From Marivibrio halodurans (lineage in GTDB: Bacteria; Pseudomonadota; Alphaproteobacteria; UBA8366; Aestuariispiraceae), in the NCBI RefSeq assembly GCF_017963645.1, contig NZ_JAGMWN010000002.1, positions 1 through 64,000 on the forward strand: a stretch of 64,000 bases of DNA. Reading direction: 5' to 3'. Below the pieces are notes generated by a model that saw only the letters and a list, made by a program, of their open reading frames with translations, made no database searches and was not told where the DNA came from. Each line of letters starts with the position of its first letter. The stretch's first letter is position 1. A program made the position numbers and the translations under genes. This document shows, in pieces, positions 16,235 to 24,707 of the stretch.

Positions 16235-18159
16235 TGCCCCGCGTCAAGAGCGTCAAGACGACCTTCACGGCGGGCGAGGTCGGCGTGCATCTGATGGGGC
16301 GCACCGATCTGCGTGCCTATGCCAACGGCGCGGCGTGTCTGCGCAATGTGATCGTGCAGCCGACGGGTGGCGTCCGGCGGCGGGCGGGGCTGCGTCATGT
16401 CGCGGGCGTCGCGGGGGGCGGGCGGCTGATCGCCTTCGAGTTCAATACGGAACAGACCTACCTTCTGGTCCTGACCCATGGCGCGATCACGGTCTATAAC
16501 GAGGCGGAGACGGCGGTCGCCACCCTCGCTACCCCCTATGCGGCGGGTGATATTCCCTCGATCGCCTGGACGCAGAGCGCGGACACGCTCTTGCTGATGC
16601 ATCCGAACCATGCCCCGCGCCAGTTCATCCGCACCGGCGCGACCAGCTTCGAGCTGATCGGCTGGAGCTTCGAGCAAGGCGACAGCGGGCGCCTCCACCA
16701 ACCGCATCATAAGTTCGCGAAGGCCGATGTGGTGTTGCAGCCCACCGGGACGGCGAATGCGATCGGCGTCGCGGCGAGCGCCCCTGTCTTCACGGCCGCG
16801 CATATGAACGCGCGCTTCCGGATCGGCGGCAAGGAGATCCGCATCACCGGCATCTCCAGTGCGACCCAGGCGAGCGCCAGTGTCATGGAAGAGCTCGACG
16901 GCACGGCCGCCACCACGGATTGGACCGAGCAGGCCTTCAGCGCCGCGCGCGGCTATCCGATCTGCGGCGTTTTTCACCAGGATCGTTTGGTGATCGGCGG
17001 CTCGCGGGAGGCGCCGAACCGCCTCTGGTTCTCGAAGGCGTCGGATCTGTTCAATTTCGACCTCGGCACGGGCGAGGATGACGAGGCGATCGAGTTCGCC
17101 ATCCTGTCCGATCAGGTGAACGCGATCCGCGCCGTCTTCTCCGGCCAGCATCTCCAGGTTCTGACGTCGGGCGCGGAATGGATGGTTCAGGGCGAGCCGC
17201 TGACGCCGACCAATCTGGACCTGAAGCGACAGACCCGCGTCGGCTCCCCGATCGATCGTTACGTTCCGCCGCGCAGCGTCGATCTGGGCACGCTCTTCGT
17301 CTCCCGCGATGGGCGGACGTTGCGCGAGTTCCTCTTCGCCGACAGCGAACAGGCCTACGAGGCGAAGGAACTCACCACCCTCGTCCGGCACATGGTCGAT
17401 CATCCCGTCGACCTCGATTATCACCCGGAGGAACGGCTGGTCTATGTCGTGATGGGCGATGGCGCCATCGGCGCGGTCACGCAATATCGGCAGGAGGCCG
17501 TGACCGCCTGGTCGCGCATCGACACCAATGGCGCCTTCCGGTCCGTCGCCGTCAGCGGCGGGCGGGTCTATGTCCTGGTGGAACGCGACGGGTCGATGCG
17601 GCTGGAGCGGTTCGATCCGTCGCTGATGACCGACGGCGCCTTCACGCTCGTCGCCGGAACGCCGCGCGCGCCCTGGGGGGCGGGGCAGGGCGGGGATTCG
17701 ACGCTTGCCCCGCTGGAGGGGGTGGAGGCCGCGATTCGCGCCGACGGTTGGGTCCATGCCCCGGCCCGGGTAACCGGCGGGGTGCTGACGCTGACGGAAG
17801 CGGTGAGCGCCGTCGAGGTCGGCCGTCCCTATACCCATGAGGTGGCGCCCCTGCCGGTCTTCGTGAAGGAGGCCGGCGCCGGGCCCGGTCAGGCGGTGCG
17901 CCTGGTCCGCGCGCTCTTCCGGCTGGAGGCGACGCAGGCCCTGCATGTCGATACCGGGCGCGGGCCCGTGCCCGTTCCCTTCGCGCGCCGGGACGGTCTT
18001 TCCGGTCCGGTGGCTCCGGCCCCGGCGACGGTCGACAAGCTGGTCCGCGCCATCGGCTGGACCAAGGGCGAGGGCACGCCCCTCTGGCGGGTCGAGCAGG
18101 CGACCCCCGTCCCCTGCACCATCCTTTCCGTGATGACCGAGATTTCGGCGAACGGATGA
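16234..18159 (+). CDS. Phage tail tube/nozzle-like protein
   Basis: A 641-residue, beta-rich protein in the position of T7 gp12 (tail tubular protein B). The N-terminal motif FTAGEVGVHLMGRTDLRAYA and the following LRNVIVQPTGGVRRRAG are typical of this phage family. Later segments (FHQDRLVIGGSREAPNRLWF, then WMVQGEPLTPTN) fit a propeller-like nozzle. It would extend the tail below the adaptor and bind the fibre. The start overlaps the adaptor stop. At 641 residues it is somewhat short for gp12. The family assignment rests on motif pattern and gene order. Confidence 0.7.
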   Translation: MPRVKSVKTTFTAGEVGVHLMGRTDLRAYANGAACLRNVIVQPTGGVRRRAGLRHVAGVAGGGRLIAFEFNTEQTYLLVLTHGAITVYNEAETAVATLATPYAAGDIPSIAWTQSADTLLLMHPNHAPRQFIRTGATSFELIGWSFEQGDSGRLHQPHHKFAKADVVLQPTGTANAIGVAASAPVFTAAHMNARFRIGGKEIRITGISSATQASASVMEELDGTAATTDWTEQAFSAARGYPICGVFHQDRLVIGGSREAPNRLWFSKASDLFNFDLGTGEDDEAIEFAILSDQVNAIRAVFSGQHLQVLTSGAEWMVQGEPLTPTNLDLKRQTRVGSPIDRYVPPRSVDLGTLFVSRDGRTLREFLFADSEQAYEAKELTTLVRHMVDHPVDLDYHPEERLVYVVMGDGAIGAVTQYRQEAVTAWSRIDTNGAFRSVAVSGGRVYVLVERDGSMRLERFDPSLMTDGAFTLVAGTPRAPWGAGQGGDSTLAPLEGVEAAIRADGWVHAPARVTGGVLTLTEAVSAVEVGRPYTHEVAPLPVFVKEAGAGPGQAVRLVRALFRLEATQALHVDTGRGPVPVPFARRDGLSGPVAPAPATVDKLVRAIGWTKGEGTPLWRVEQATPVPCTILSVMTEISANG

Positions 18160-18190
18160 CCCCGATCTTTTTCACTTAAGGAGAACCATC

Positions 18191-18679
18191 ATGACAGGCG
18201 TAGACCCGATCTCCGTGGCCGGTCTCGGACTCAGCGTGCTGAGTACCATCGGCGATGGGATGAGCCGTGGCGCCGAGGCCGAGGCCCGGCGCGAGACGCA
18301 GGCGCGACAGGCCGAGAACGAGAGGAACCGCCGCGCCCATGAGCAGCAGCAGCACGCGCTGAGGCAGCGCGTCGAGGAACGGCGGATCGAGCGCGAGCGC
18401 AAGCAGGCGCTCGCCACCCAACGCGCGCGACTGGCCGCCTCCGGCGTGTCGGGCACCGGCGGTTCCGCCGACGCGATCATGGCCGGCATCCATCAACGGG
18501 CGGACCAGCGGCTGACCGACCTGCGCGCCGATACCCTCTTCCAGCCGGAACCGGTGGACCTGTTGGCCGACGATACCGGCGATACGTTGAAGAATATCGC
18601 CGGCTTCGGGCACCAGGTCCTGGGGGTCGCCGACCAGACGGTGGATCTTCTTTCCAATGCCTTCCCCGGGAGCGAGTGA
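18191..18679 (+). CDS. Phage internal virion-type protein
   Basis: A 162-residue protein with a hydrophobic Gly-rich N terminus (ISVAGLGLSVLSTIGDGMSR) and a long Arg/Glu/Gln-rich coiled coil (about residues 28-85). A Gly/Ser patch follows (ASGVSGTGGSADAIMAG). This pattern resembles T7 gp14-type internal core/ejection proteins, which insert into the outer membrane. The large partners gp15 and gp16 are not seen here. AAGGAG precedes the start, and the end overlaps the fibre gene start (TGATG). Confidence 0.6.
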   Translation: MTGVDPISVAGLGLSVLSTIGDGMSRGAEAEARRETQARQAENERNRRAHEQQQHALRQRVEERRIERERKQALATQRARLAASGVSGTGGSADAIMAGIHQRADQRLTDLRADTLFQPEPVDLLADDTGDTLKNIAGFGHQVLGVADQTVDLLSNAFPGSE

Positions 18680-19884
18680 TGACAACGCTCACCGTCAACG
18701 ACGTTCGGCCGCGGGTTCGTTTCCTGCAGACCGTCGGGGGGACCACCGATTTCGATCTTCCCTTCCAGATCCTCGCGGGCGCGGATGTGAAGGTCGCGAT
18801 CGACGACGGGCCGGAGAATGCCGTCGCCTTCACCCTGCAAATCCTGGACGAGGCGGGGTCGGCGCGGCTGCACTTCGCGGAGGCGCCGCCACTCGGCGCC
18901 GTGATCACCGTCTGGCGCGATATGCCGGTCCAGCGGACCGCGAGCTTTCGGGACGACGGCTCGTTCCGGGCGGCAGCCCTCAACCTGCAACTCAACGCCT
19001 TGACCTTGTCGGTTCAGCAGGTCGAGGCGCTTGCCGGCGACGCGGTGCGCCGGGCCGTATCGGACGAGGATATCGACCTGACCCTGCCCCGGGTCGACCG
19101 CCGCGCCGGGCGTTATCTCAGCTTCGACGACGCGGGGCGGCCCGTGACCGAGGTTCCGGTCGCGCCGATCGAACGCCGTTATCTCGGCGCCCATGCAAGC
19201 GCGCCGACGGTGCGCAATGACGGGATGCCCCTGCAACCCGGCGATCTCTATTTCGATATGGCCGCCGACCGGATGAAGGTTCGCGTCGCCGGGGGCGGCG
19301 CATGGGGCGCCGTCGCGCTCGAGCCCGCGTCGTTCCTGTCCAGGGAGGGCACGAGCGGGGTTCCGATGGAAGGCGATATCGATCTCGGCGGCCATCGGGT
19401 CGTGAACGGCGTGGGGCCCGTGCCGGCCGGCACGGTGATCCTCCATGCGTCCTCGGTTCCGCCGGCCGGTTACATCAAATGCAACGGCGCGGCGGTCGGC
19501 CGGGCCGCCTATGCCGATCTGTTCGCGGTCATCAATACCTTCTGGGGCCCCGGCGACGGATCGTCCACCTTCAACGTACCCGATCTGCGCGGCGACTTCC
19601 CGCGTTTCTGGGACGATGGGCGGGGCGTGGATGCGGGGCGCGGGTTCGGCACCCTCCAACTCGACGCCCTGCAGAACTTCTCGGGCGCGATGCGCTCGGT
19701 TTGGACCGGCGGGGGCGCGATCGACGGCGCCTTCACCGGCTATCCGTCAACGACCAACAATAAGCCGGGAACGGGCGGCAGTTACACCTTCGATATTTAC
19801 TTCTCGCCCGGCCCCGGCGGGGCGCGCGTCGCCACGGAAACCCGTCCGCGCAACGTCGCGCTGATGGCCTGCATCAAATACTGA
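18679..19884 (+). CDS. Phage tail fibre with collar domain
   Basis: A 401-residue protein. The N-terminal domain (about 1-130, VRFLQTVGGTTDFDLPFQIL) matches the T7 tail-fibre attachment domain. A helical linker and a short repeat region follow. The C-terminal part is a phage tail collar domain (PAGTVILHASSVPPAGYIKC, then FNVPDLRGDFPRFWD), ending in ALMACIKY. It would bind the nozzle and recognise the host surface. ATG 18679 overlaps the previous stop; GTG 18676 adds one residue. Confidence 0.85.
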   Translation: MTTLTVNDVRPRVRFLQTVGGTTDFDLPFQILAGADVKVAIDDGPENAVAFTLQILDEAGSARLHFAEAPPLGAVITVWRDMPVQRTASFRDDGSFRAAALNLQLNALTLSVQQVEALAGDAVRRAVSDEDIDLTLPRVDRRAGRYLSFDDAGRPVTEVPVAPIERRYLGAHASAPTVRNDGMPLQPGDLYFDMAADRMKVRVAGGGAWGAVALEPASFLSREGTSGVPMEGDIDLGGHRVVNGVGPVPAGTVILHASSVPPAGYIKCNGAAVGRAAYADLFAVINTFWGPGDGSSTFNVPDLRGDFPRFWDDGRGVDAGRGFGTLQLDALQNFSGAMRSVWTGGGAIDGAFTGYPSTTNNKPGTGGSYTFDIYFSPGPGGARVATETRPRNVALMACIKY

Positions 19885-19900
19885 GAGAGGAGAGCCGAGA

Positions 19901-20575
19901 ATGAAGACCGTCCACCAGACCGACGCGCTCGGCGTGCTCGTCGGACCATTGTACCTAGATGCCGGCGATCTGGACCCGCTGGAGCTCGGCCGGTATCTGG
20001 TGCCCGCCGGCGCGGTCGATGAGCCGCCCCCCGGGGAGGTGCCGGCCGGCCATGTCGCGCGGTGGACCGGCGCGGCCTGGACCGTGGTCGAGGATCATCG
20101 CGGCGAGACCGTCTATGACGCGGAGACCGGCGCGGCCACGACCGTCACCGACCTGGGTCTCCTGCCGGCCGGGGCCAGTCAGACCCCGCCGCTGCCCACG
20201 GCCGAGGCGCTGTGCGATGCGGTGGATGCCAGCCGCGACCGCCGGATCGGGGACGGGTTCACATTCGATGGGACGGCATTCCAGACCGACCCGGACAGCG
20301 TGAAGCGGATCGCCGGTACCGCTAGCGCCGCGCATATCGCGATCACCCAGGACGGCGCGGCGGCGGGCGATCTGCGCTGGGCCGATCCGGCGAGCGATTT
20401 CGTTTGGATCGCCGCCGATAACAGCCTCGTTCCCATGGATGCGCCGACCGCCATCGCCTTCGGCCAAGCCTATCTGGCGTTCGAGCGGCGCCTCGTCTTC
20501 GCCGCCAGCGCGATCAAGACGCGTATCCGCGACGGCGAGACGGTCGATATCGAGACGGCGGCGGAATGGCCCTGA
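19901..20575 (+). CDS. DUF4376 protein, fibre-associated
   Basis: A 224-residue protein. The C-terminal 120 residues match DUF4376 domains found next to phage tail-fibre genes (AVDASRDRRIGDGFTFDGTA, then FQTDPDSVKRI...WIAADNSLVPMDA). The N-terminal part is Pro/Asp-rich. It is likely a fibre assembly chaperone or fibre tip partner. GAGGAG lies 7 bp upstream. A rho-independent terminator 75 bp downstream closes this tail block. Confidence 0.7.
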   Translation: MKTVHQTDALGVLVGPLYLDAGDLDPLELGRYLVPAGAVDEPPPGEVPAGHVARWTGAAWTVVEDHRGETVYDAETGAATTVTDLGLLPAGASQTPPLPTAEALCDAVDASRDRRIGDGFTFDGTAFQTDPDSVKRIAGTASAAHIAITQDGAAAGDLRWADPASDFVWIAADNSLVPMDAPTAIAFGQAYLAFERRLVFAASAIKTRIRDGETVDIETAAEWP

Positions 20576-20650
20576 GGCATCTCGCTTCACCCCGTCCCGG
20601 CCGGCCGCGATCCGTGCCCCTGACCACCCAAGACCCCGATCGCCGATCCC

Positions 20651-20674
20651 TCCGCCCTATTCGGGCGGATTTTT
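20651..20674 (+). terminator. Rho-independent terminator
   Basis: The stem TCCGCCC (20651-20657) pairs perfectly with GGGCGGA (20663-20669) around TATTC, followed by TTTTTATTT. It separates the tail block from the terminase/lysis block, as in phages with an early terminator for late genes. Confidence 0.8.
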
Positions 20675-20698
20675 ATTTGCCATGAGGAGTATTCGACA

Positions 20699-21175
20699 AT
20701 GACCGACGGTCCGCGCAAGACCGGACGCCCCAAGGGCGGAACATCCCGATCCGCCCCCCGCCGCAAGGCGGGCCGGGGGCGCGGCCGCGTCGCCGCCCCC
20801 AAGACGCGCGCCCGGAGCAAGACCGACCAGTTGCGCGACCGGCTGGCCGAGCGTCTGCCGGAGATGCTCGACGCCGCCATCACCGCCTATCAACGCATCG
20901 CCGCGCCCGTCGGTGGCGATGACCCCAAGGGCTTCGACCCCAAAAGCTTCGCGGCCAGCCAGACCGGGGCCAAGGCCGCGCTCGCCCATATCGAGCAGTT
21001 GATCGTCCTGGCGGAGGCGATCATCCGCGATCCGCCCGCCGGTCATGCCGGGGATACCGCGCTGGCCGCGCAACTCGTCGCCCAGGCCAAGGTGGCGTTG
21101 GGCGCCGGCGCGGACTCCGACGGCGACCCTAGTGGTGATGGGAATACGGCCGAACCCGGGGAGGATGGGGGATGA
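20699..21175 (+). CDS. Putative phage small terminase subunit
   Basis: A 158-residue protein immediately before the large terminase, overlapping it by ATGA. The first 45 residues are basic and Gly/Arg/Lys-rich, suited to DNA binding. A helical core follows (TDQLRDRLAERLPEMLDAAI, then AALAHIEQLIVLAEAII), with an acidic C-terminal tail. Position and composition fit the small terminase subunit that recognises phage DNA; no terminase-specific motif is seen. GAGGAG precedes the start. Confidence 0.55.
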   Translation: MTDGPRKTGRPKGGTSRSAPRRKAGRGRGRVAAPKTRARSKTDQLRDRLAERLPEMLDAAITAYQRIAAPVGGDDPKGFDPKSFAASQTGAKAALAHIEQLIVLAEAIIRDPPAGHAGDTALAAQLVAQAKVALGAGADSDGDPSGDGNTAEPGEDGG

Positions 21176-22668
21176 GCGCCCGCGAGATCGCCTGCGGCTT
21201 CCCCGAATTCCTATGGATATGGAATAGGGTTCAGGGAATGGAGACGCCGGCCCTGCACCGCCGGATCGCGCGTTGGCTCGGCGCGCGCTGGCGGGCGGGC
21301 GACCGGCATCTCCTGCTGCAGGCCTTCCGGGCCAGCGGCAAGTCCACCATCGTCGGTGTCTTCTGCGCCTGGCTGCTGTTCCGCGATCCGGCGCTGCGCG
21401 TCCTGGTCTTGGCGGCGGAGCAGGATCTGGCCACCAAGATGGTGCGCAACGTGAAGCGTGTGATCGAGCGCCACCCGCTGACCGCCGGCCTGAAGCCGGA
21501 TCGCGCGGACCAATGGGCGTCGGGCCAATTCACCGTGCGCCGCGCCTTGGAAAGCCGCGATCCCTCCATGCTGGCGCGCGGCATCGGCGCGAACCTGACC
21601 GGCTGCCGGGCGGACGTGCTGATCTGCGACGATGTGGAGGTTCCCAATACCAGCGACAGCGCGCCGAAGCGCCAGGACTTGCGCCAACGCCTCAGCGAGA
21701 CGGATTATGTGCTGACGGCGGGCGGAACACAGCTCTATGTCGGAACGCCGCACAGCTATTACACAATTTATGCAGAAGATGTCCGGCCGGAGACGGACGA
21801 GCGCGCGCCCTTCCTCGACGGCTTCCGGCGGCTCACCCTGCCGATCCTGACGGCGGGCGGCGTTTCCCGGTGGCCGGAGAAGTACGACGCGGCGGTGATC
21901 GATGGTCTGCGCCGGCGTCACGGTTCGGCGAAATTCGACAGCCAGATGATGTTGCGGCCGGTGAATATCGCCGGCTGCCGCCTCGACCCCGACCGTCTGC
22001 GCCCCTATGAGGCCGAACTGGTCTATAGCGAGCGCAACCGCCGGGCGGAACTCAGCCTGGAGGGGGTGCGCCTCGCCTCCGCGACCTGCCGGTGGGACCC
22101 GGCCTATGGCGCGCCGGACGCGGGTGACCGATCCGTCGTCGTCTGTGTCTTCACCGACGAGGCGGGCGGCTATTGGCTGCATGACGCCGTCTATCTGAGC
22201 GTCGAGCCCGACACCGAGGTGGACGAGGCGCGCCAGCAATGCCGCGCCGTCGCGCGCTTCGCCGCGCGTCATCACCTGCCGGCGGTGACGGTGGAGACGA
22301 ACGGCATCGGCCGCTTCCTGCCGGGGCTGCTGCGGGCGGAGATCCGGGCGCTCGGCCTCGCGGTCGGGGTGGTGGAGGCGCACTCCACCCGCGCGAAGGA
22401 GCGGCGCATCCTGGAGGCGCTCGACGCCCCGCTCGCCGCCGGTCAGATCCGCGCCCATGCCCGCGTCTGGCGGACGCCCCTGCCACGGGAGATGCGCGAA
22501 TGGCGGCCCGACGGGACCGGCAAGACGCATGACGACGGGCTCGACGCGCTGGCCGGGTGCCTGATCGACGAGCCGGTGCGCCTGCCGCGCACGCCCGCCC
22601 CGGATGCCGTGCGACCGGGCTGGCGCGGTGCGCCGGGCCTCGCCGCCGACACGGATTTCGACCTCTAG
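21172..22668 (+). CDS. Phage large terminase (packaging ATPase/nuclease)
   Basis: A 498-residue motor protein that pumps and cuts DNA. ATPase: Walker A-like AFRASGKST (residues 51-59) and Walker B ICDDVE (151-156). RNase H-like nuclease: WDPAYG (308-313, Asp309), VETNG (about 380) and HDDGLDALAG near 450 supply the acidic metal ligands. All key residues seem intact, so the enzyme could be active. It needs a portal protein to act on, yet none is encoded here. Coupled by ATGA to the putative small subunit. Confidence 0.88.
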   Translation: MSAREIACGFPEFLWIWNRVQGMETPALHRRIARWLGARWRAGDRHLLLQAFRASGKSTIVGVFCAWLLFRDPALRVLVLAAEQDLATKMVRNVKRVIERHPLTAGLKPDRADQWASGQFTVRRALESRDPSMLARGIGANLTGCRADVLICDDVEVPNTSDSAPKRQDLRQRLSETDYVLTAGGTQLYVGTPHSYYTIYAEDVRPETDERAPFLDGFRRLTLPILTAGGVSRWPEKYDAAVIDGLRRRHGSAKFDSQMMLRPVNIAGCRLDPDRLRPYEAELVYSERNRRAELSLEGVRLASATCRWDPAYGAPDAGDRSVVVCVFTDEAGGYWLHDAVYLSVEPDTEVDEARQQCRAVARFAARHHLPAVTVETNGIGRFLPGLLRAEIRALGLAVGVVEAHSTRAKERRILEALDAPLAAGQIRAHARVWRTPLPREMREWRPDGTGKTHDDGLDALAGCLIDEPVRLPRTPAPDAVRPGWRGAPGLAADTDFDL

Positions 22669-22690
22669 CCCGAACGCGAAGGAAAGAACG

Positions 22691-23005
22691 ATGGAAGACG
22701 CCATCACCATCGACCTGATCTGGTGGATCACGGCGGTGGAGATCCCGGTGTTGACCGGCCTGTTCTGGCTCATCTGGCGCAATCGCCGGGAGCAGGAGGC
22801 CGATCTTCAGCACCACCGGCACTTCACCGAGAAGGGGCTGGCCCAGGCGCGCGAGGCGCTCGCCGCCTACAAGCTGGAGGTCGCCAAGACCTATGCCTCG
22901 ATCTCCTACCTCAAGGATGTGGAGCGCCGGTTGACCGGGCATCTGCTGCGCATCGAATCCAAACTCGATAATACACAAAATATGGAAAGGAAATCCGGTA
23001 AATGA
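22691..23005 (+). CDS. Small phage protein with one TM helix and coiled coil
   Basis: A 104-residue protein. An N-terminal transmembrane helix (about residues 8-29, LIWWITAVEIPVLTGLFWLI) is followed by a basic stop-transfer and a long charged helix (about 30-95). In T7-like phages an inner-membrane spanin (gp18.5) lies in this position and has the same topology. Without a lipoprotein partner the spanin call is tentative. GAAGG precedes the start, and the end overlaps the hydrolase start (ATGA). Confidence 0.55.
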   Translation: MEDAITIDLIWWITAVEIPVLTGLFWLIWRNRREQEADLQHHRHFTEKGLAQAREALAAYKLEVAKTYASISYLKDVERRLTGHLLRIESKLDNTQNMERKSGK

Positions 23006-23475
23006 CGACCTTCTATGAACAGGCCCACCCGATGCGGGAATCCGCCTGTCCCGCCGCCGATGACGGTCCCGTGATCGACCTGTTGGCCCGCACCGTTTGG
23101 GGCGAGGCGCGGGGCGAGCCCGTGCGCGGACGCGAGGCCGTCGCGGCCTGCGTCATGAACCGCGTCGCCCTGGCCACGGCGCGCGGCGGCCATTGGTGGG
23201 GCACCAATGTGGTCGCGGTCTGCCGTGCCCCTTGGCAGTTCGCCTGCTGGAACGAGGGCGATCCGAACCGGGAGCAGCTGCTGGCGGTGGATCGCGCGGA
23301 CCCGGTGTTCCAGAGCTGCCTGCGCATCGCGCGCCGGGCGGTGCGGGGCGCGCTGATCGACCCGACGGGCGGGGCCACCCATTACCATCACGAGGATATG
23401 CTTCCCTGGTGGGCGAAGGGCCGCGCGCCGACATGCCGGATCGGCCGGCATGTCTTCTACCGCGATATCGGCTGA
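23002..23475 (+). CDS. Cell-wall hydrolase (SleB/Hydrolase_2 family), endolysin
   Basis: A 157-residue peptidoglycan hydrolase. The family motif WGEARGEP (residues 33-40) carries the presumed catalytic Glu35. YHHEDMLPWW and the final IGRHVFYRD are also typical. There is no signal peptide, so export depends on the holin encoded next. It forms a lysis block with the one-TM protein and the holin. The same fold occurs in spore-lytic enzymes and in many alphaproteobacterial prophages. Confidence 0.85.
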   Translation: MTTFYEQAHPMRESACPAADDGPVIDLLARTVWGEARGEPVRGREAVAACVMNRVALATARGGHWWGTNVVAVCRAPWQFACWNEGDPNREQLLAVDRADPVFQSCLRIARRAVRGALIDPTGGATHYHHEDMLPWWAKGRAPTCRIGRHVFYRDIG

Positions 23476-23487
23476 GGGGGCGTGGCG

Positions 23488-24033
23488 ATGATTCCCGCGT
23501 TGCTGGCGCAGATCGGCCTGCCGCTTCTGGTGAGGGCGGTCGGATCGGCCCTGTCCGGCTCCTCCAACGAGGTTGCGAAGGCGGCGGGCGCGGCGCTCAA
23601 GGGCGTCGAGGAGGAGATCGCGCGCGGCGGTCTCTCCGGCGCCGATCTCGCCGAGGCCAACCGTCATATCGAGGCGATGGCCGAACTGGACGCCGGCACG
23701 GAACGCACCTGGCTGGCCGAGATCAACCGCACGATCCGCGCCGAGGTGGCGAGCGAGGACGCCTATGTCCGGCGCATGCGGCCCACCTTCGGCTATGTGG
23801 TCGCCGTCACCTGGGCGGCCCAGATGGGTGCGGTCGCCTATGTCATCGCGACCGACCCTGCCTCGGCGGGGGCGGTGGTCTCCGCCCTCGGCTCGCTGGG
23901 CACGATCTGGACGGTCGGGCTCTCCGTGCTCGGCATCTATGTCTATAAGCGCAGCCAGGAGAAGCAGGCGGCCCCGCCCTTCGAGAAGGCGAACGGCTTC
24001 CAGGCGTTGGCCCGGATGCTGGGGCGCTCCTAA
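23488..24033 (+). CDS. 3-TM holin (gene-transfer-release type)
   Basis: A 181-residue protein of the 'holin of 3TMs, for gene-transfer release' family, whose members release alphaproteobacterial gene transfer agents and phages. The N-terminal helix is amphipathic (LPLLVRAVGSALSG). The middle has AEINRTIRAEVASEDAYVRR, directly followed by MRPTF. Two strong TM helices follow (about 108-127 and 133-152). ATG 23488 is chosen because the purine-rich site is too close to the GTG at 23482. It is the last gene of the cluster and overlaps the convergent GDSL gene by 4 bp. Confidence 0.8.
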   Translation: MIPALLAQIGLPLLVRAVGSALSGSSNEVAKAAGAALKGVEEEIARGGLSGADLAEANRHIEAMAELDAGTERTWLAEINRTIRAEVASEDAYVRRMRPTFGYVVAVTWAAQMGAVAYVIATDPASAGAVVSALGSLGTIWTVGLSVLGIYVYKRSQEKQAAPPFEKANGFQALARMLGRS

Positions 24034-24671
24034 CTGAACCAGCCCCGCCAGTCCGACCAGTCGGCGATCCGCCGGGCGAGCATCCGGTAGCCCTCGGCCG
24101 TCGGATGCACGCCGTCGCCGGCGGCCATGTCGCGGTTCCAATCCGCATCCTCCGCCAGCGCGCCGAAGAGGTCGCAATAGGGGATGTCCAGTTCCGCCGC
24201 CACCGCCTTGTAGCGGTCGTTGAGGTCCGCGACCCGGTCGCGGTGGAAGAGATATGTCACGCCGGGGCCGGGCCGGATCTGCGGCGGCTCCCGGCGCGGC
24301 GGGGTGGGGCCGAGCCACAGGGTCGGCCGCCAGCTCCGCGCGCGGGAGAGCATGGCCCGCGCCGTCTCGACCGAGCGCGCGTGGGACAGGCGCTGGCCCG
24401 CCCCTTCCTGATCCGCCATATCGTTCAGCCCGAACATGAAGGTCAGGCGCCCGTCCACATGTTCCGGCAGGCGGGGTCGGCATTCCGCCTCCCAGCGCGC
24501 GGCGATCTGCGCGCTCGTCTCCGCCCGGACGCCGAGATTGTAGCAACTCAGATCATGGCCGCGTGTCCCGATTTCCTCGGCGCACAGGCGGCCGGGCCAC
24601 CCCCGGCATTCGGCGTCGCCGGTCCCGGCGGTCAGGCTGTCCCCGACGAAGCAGATTCGCGCGTTGGTCAT
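24030..24671 (-). CDS. GDSL/SGNH-family esterase
   Basis: A 213-residue hydrolase. Block I is ICFVGDSLTAGTG with catalytic Ser near residue 12; a block III-like GLNDMAD follows; block V DGVHPTAEGYRML supplies Asp and His. Family members deacylate lipids or O-acetylated sugars. There is no signal peptide, so the protein seems cytoplasmic. Its 3' end overlaps the phage holin by 4 bp on the opposite strand. It could be a phage-associated accessory gene or a host gene at the border of the cluster. Confidence 0.8.
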   Translation of the reverse strand: MTNARICFVGDSLTAGTGDAECRGWPGRLCAEEIGTRGHDLSCYNLGVRAETSAQIAARWEAECRPRLPEHVDGRLTFMFGLNDMADQEGAGQRLSHARSVETARAMLSRARSWRPTLWLGPTPPRREPPQIRPGPGVTYLFHRDRVADLNDRYKAVAAELDIPYCDLFGALAEDADWNRDMAAGDGVHPTAEGYRMLARRIADWSDWRGWFS

Positions 24672-24707
24672 GATCGACTGTCCCTTCCTGGTCCTGTTGA
24701 TCGGGGA

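Larger units (their letters stand above)
14451..24033 (+). mobile_element. T7-like phage structural/lysis cluster without portal
   Basis: Twelve tightly packed plus-strand genes run in the order of a T7-type late region: capsid, small head protein, tail adaptor, tail tube, internal protein, fibre, DUF4376, small terminase, large terminase, one-TM protein, hydrolase, holin. Many overlap by 1-4 bp (TGATG or ATGA). All frames are intact and share the GC content of the host. Portal, scaffold, large ejection proteins, polymerase, integrase and repressor are absent. It is a remnant or a domesticated particle locus. Confidence 0.8.
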
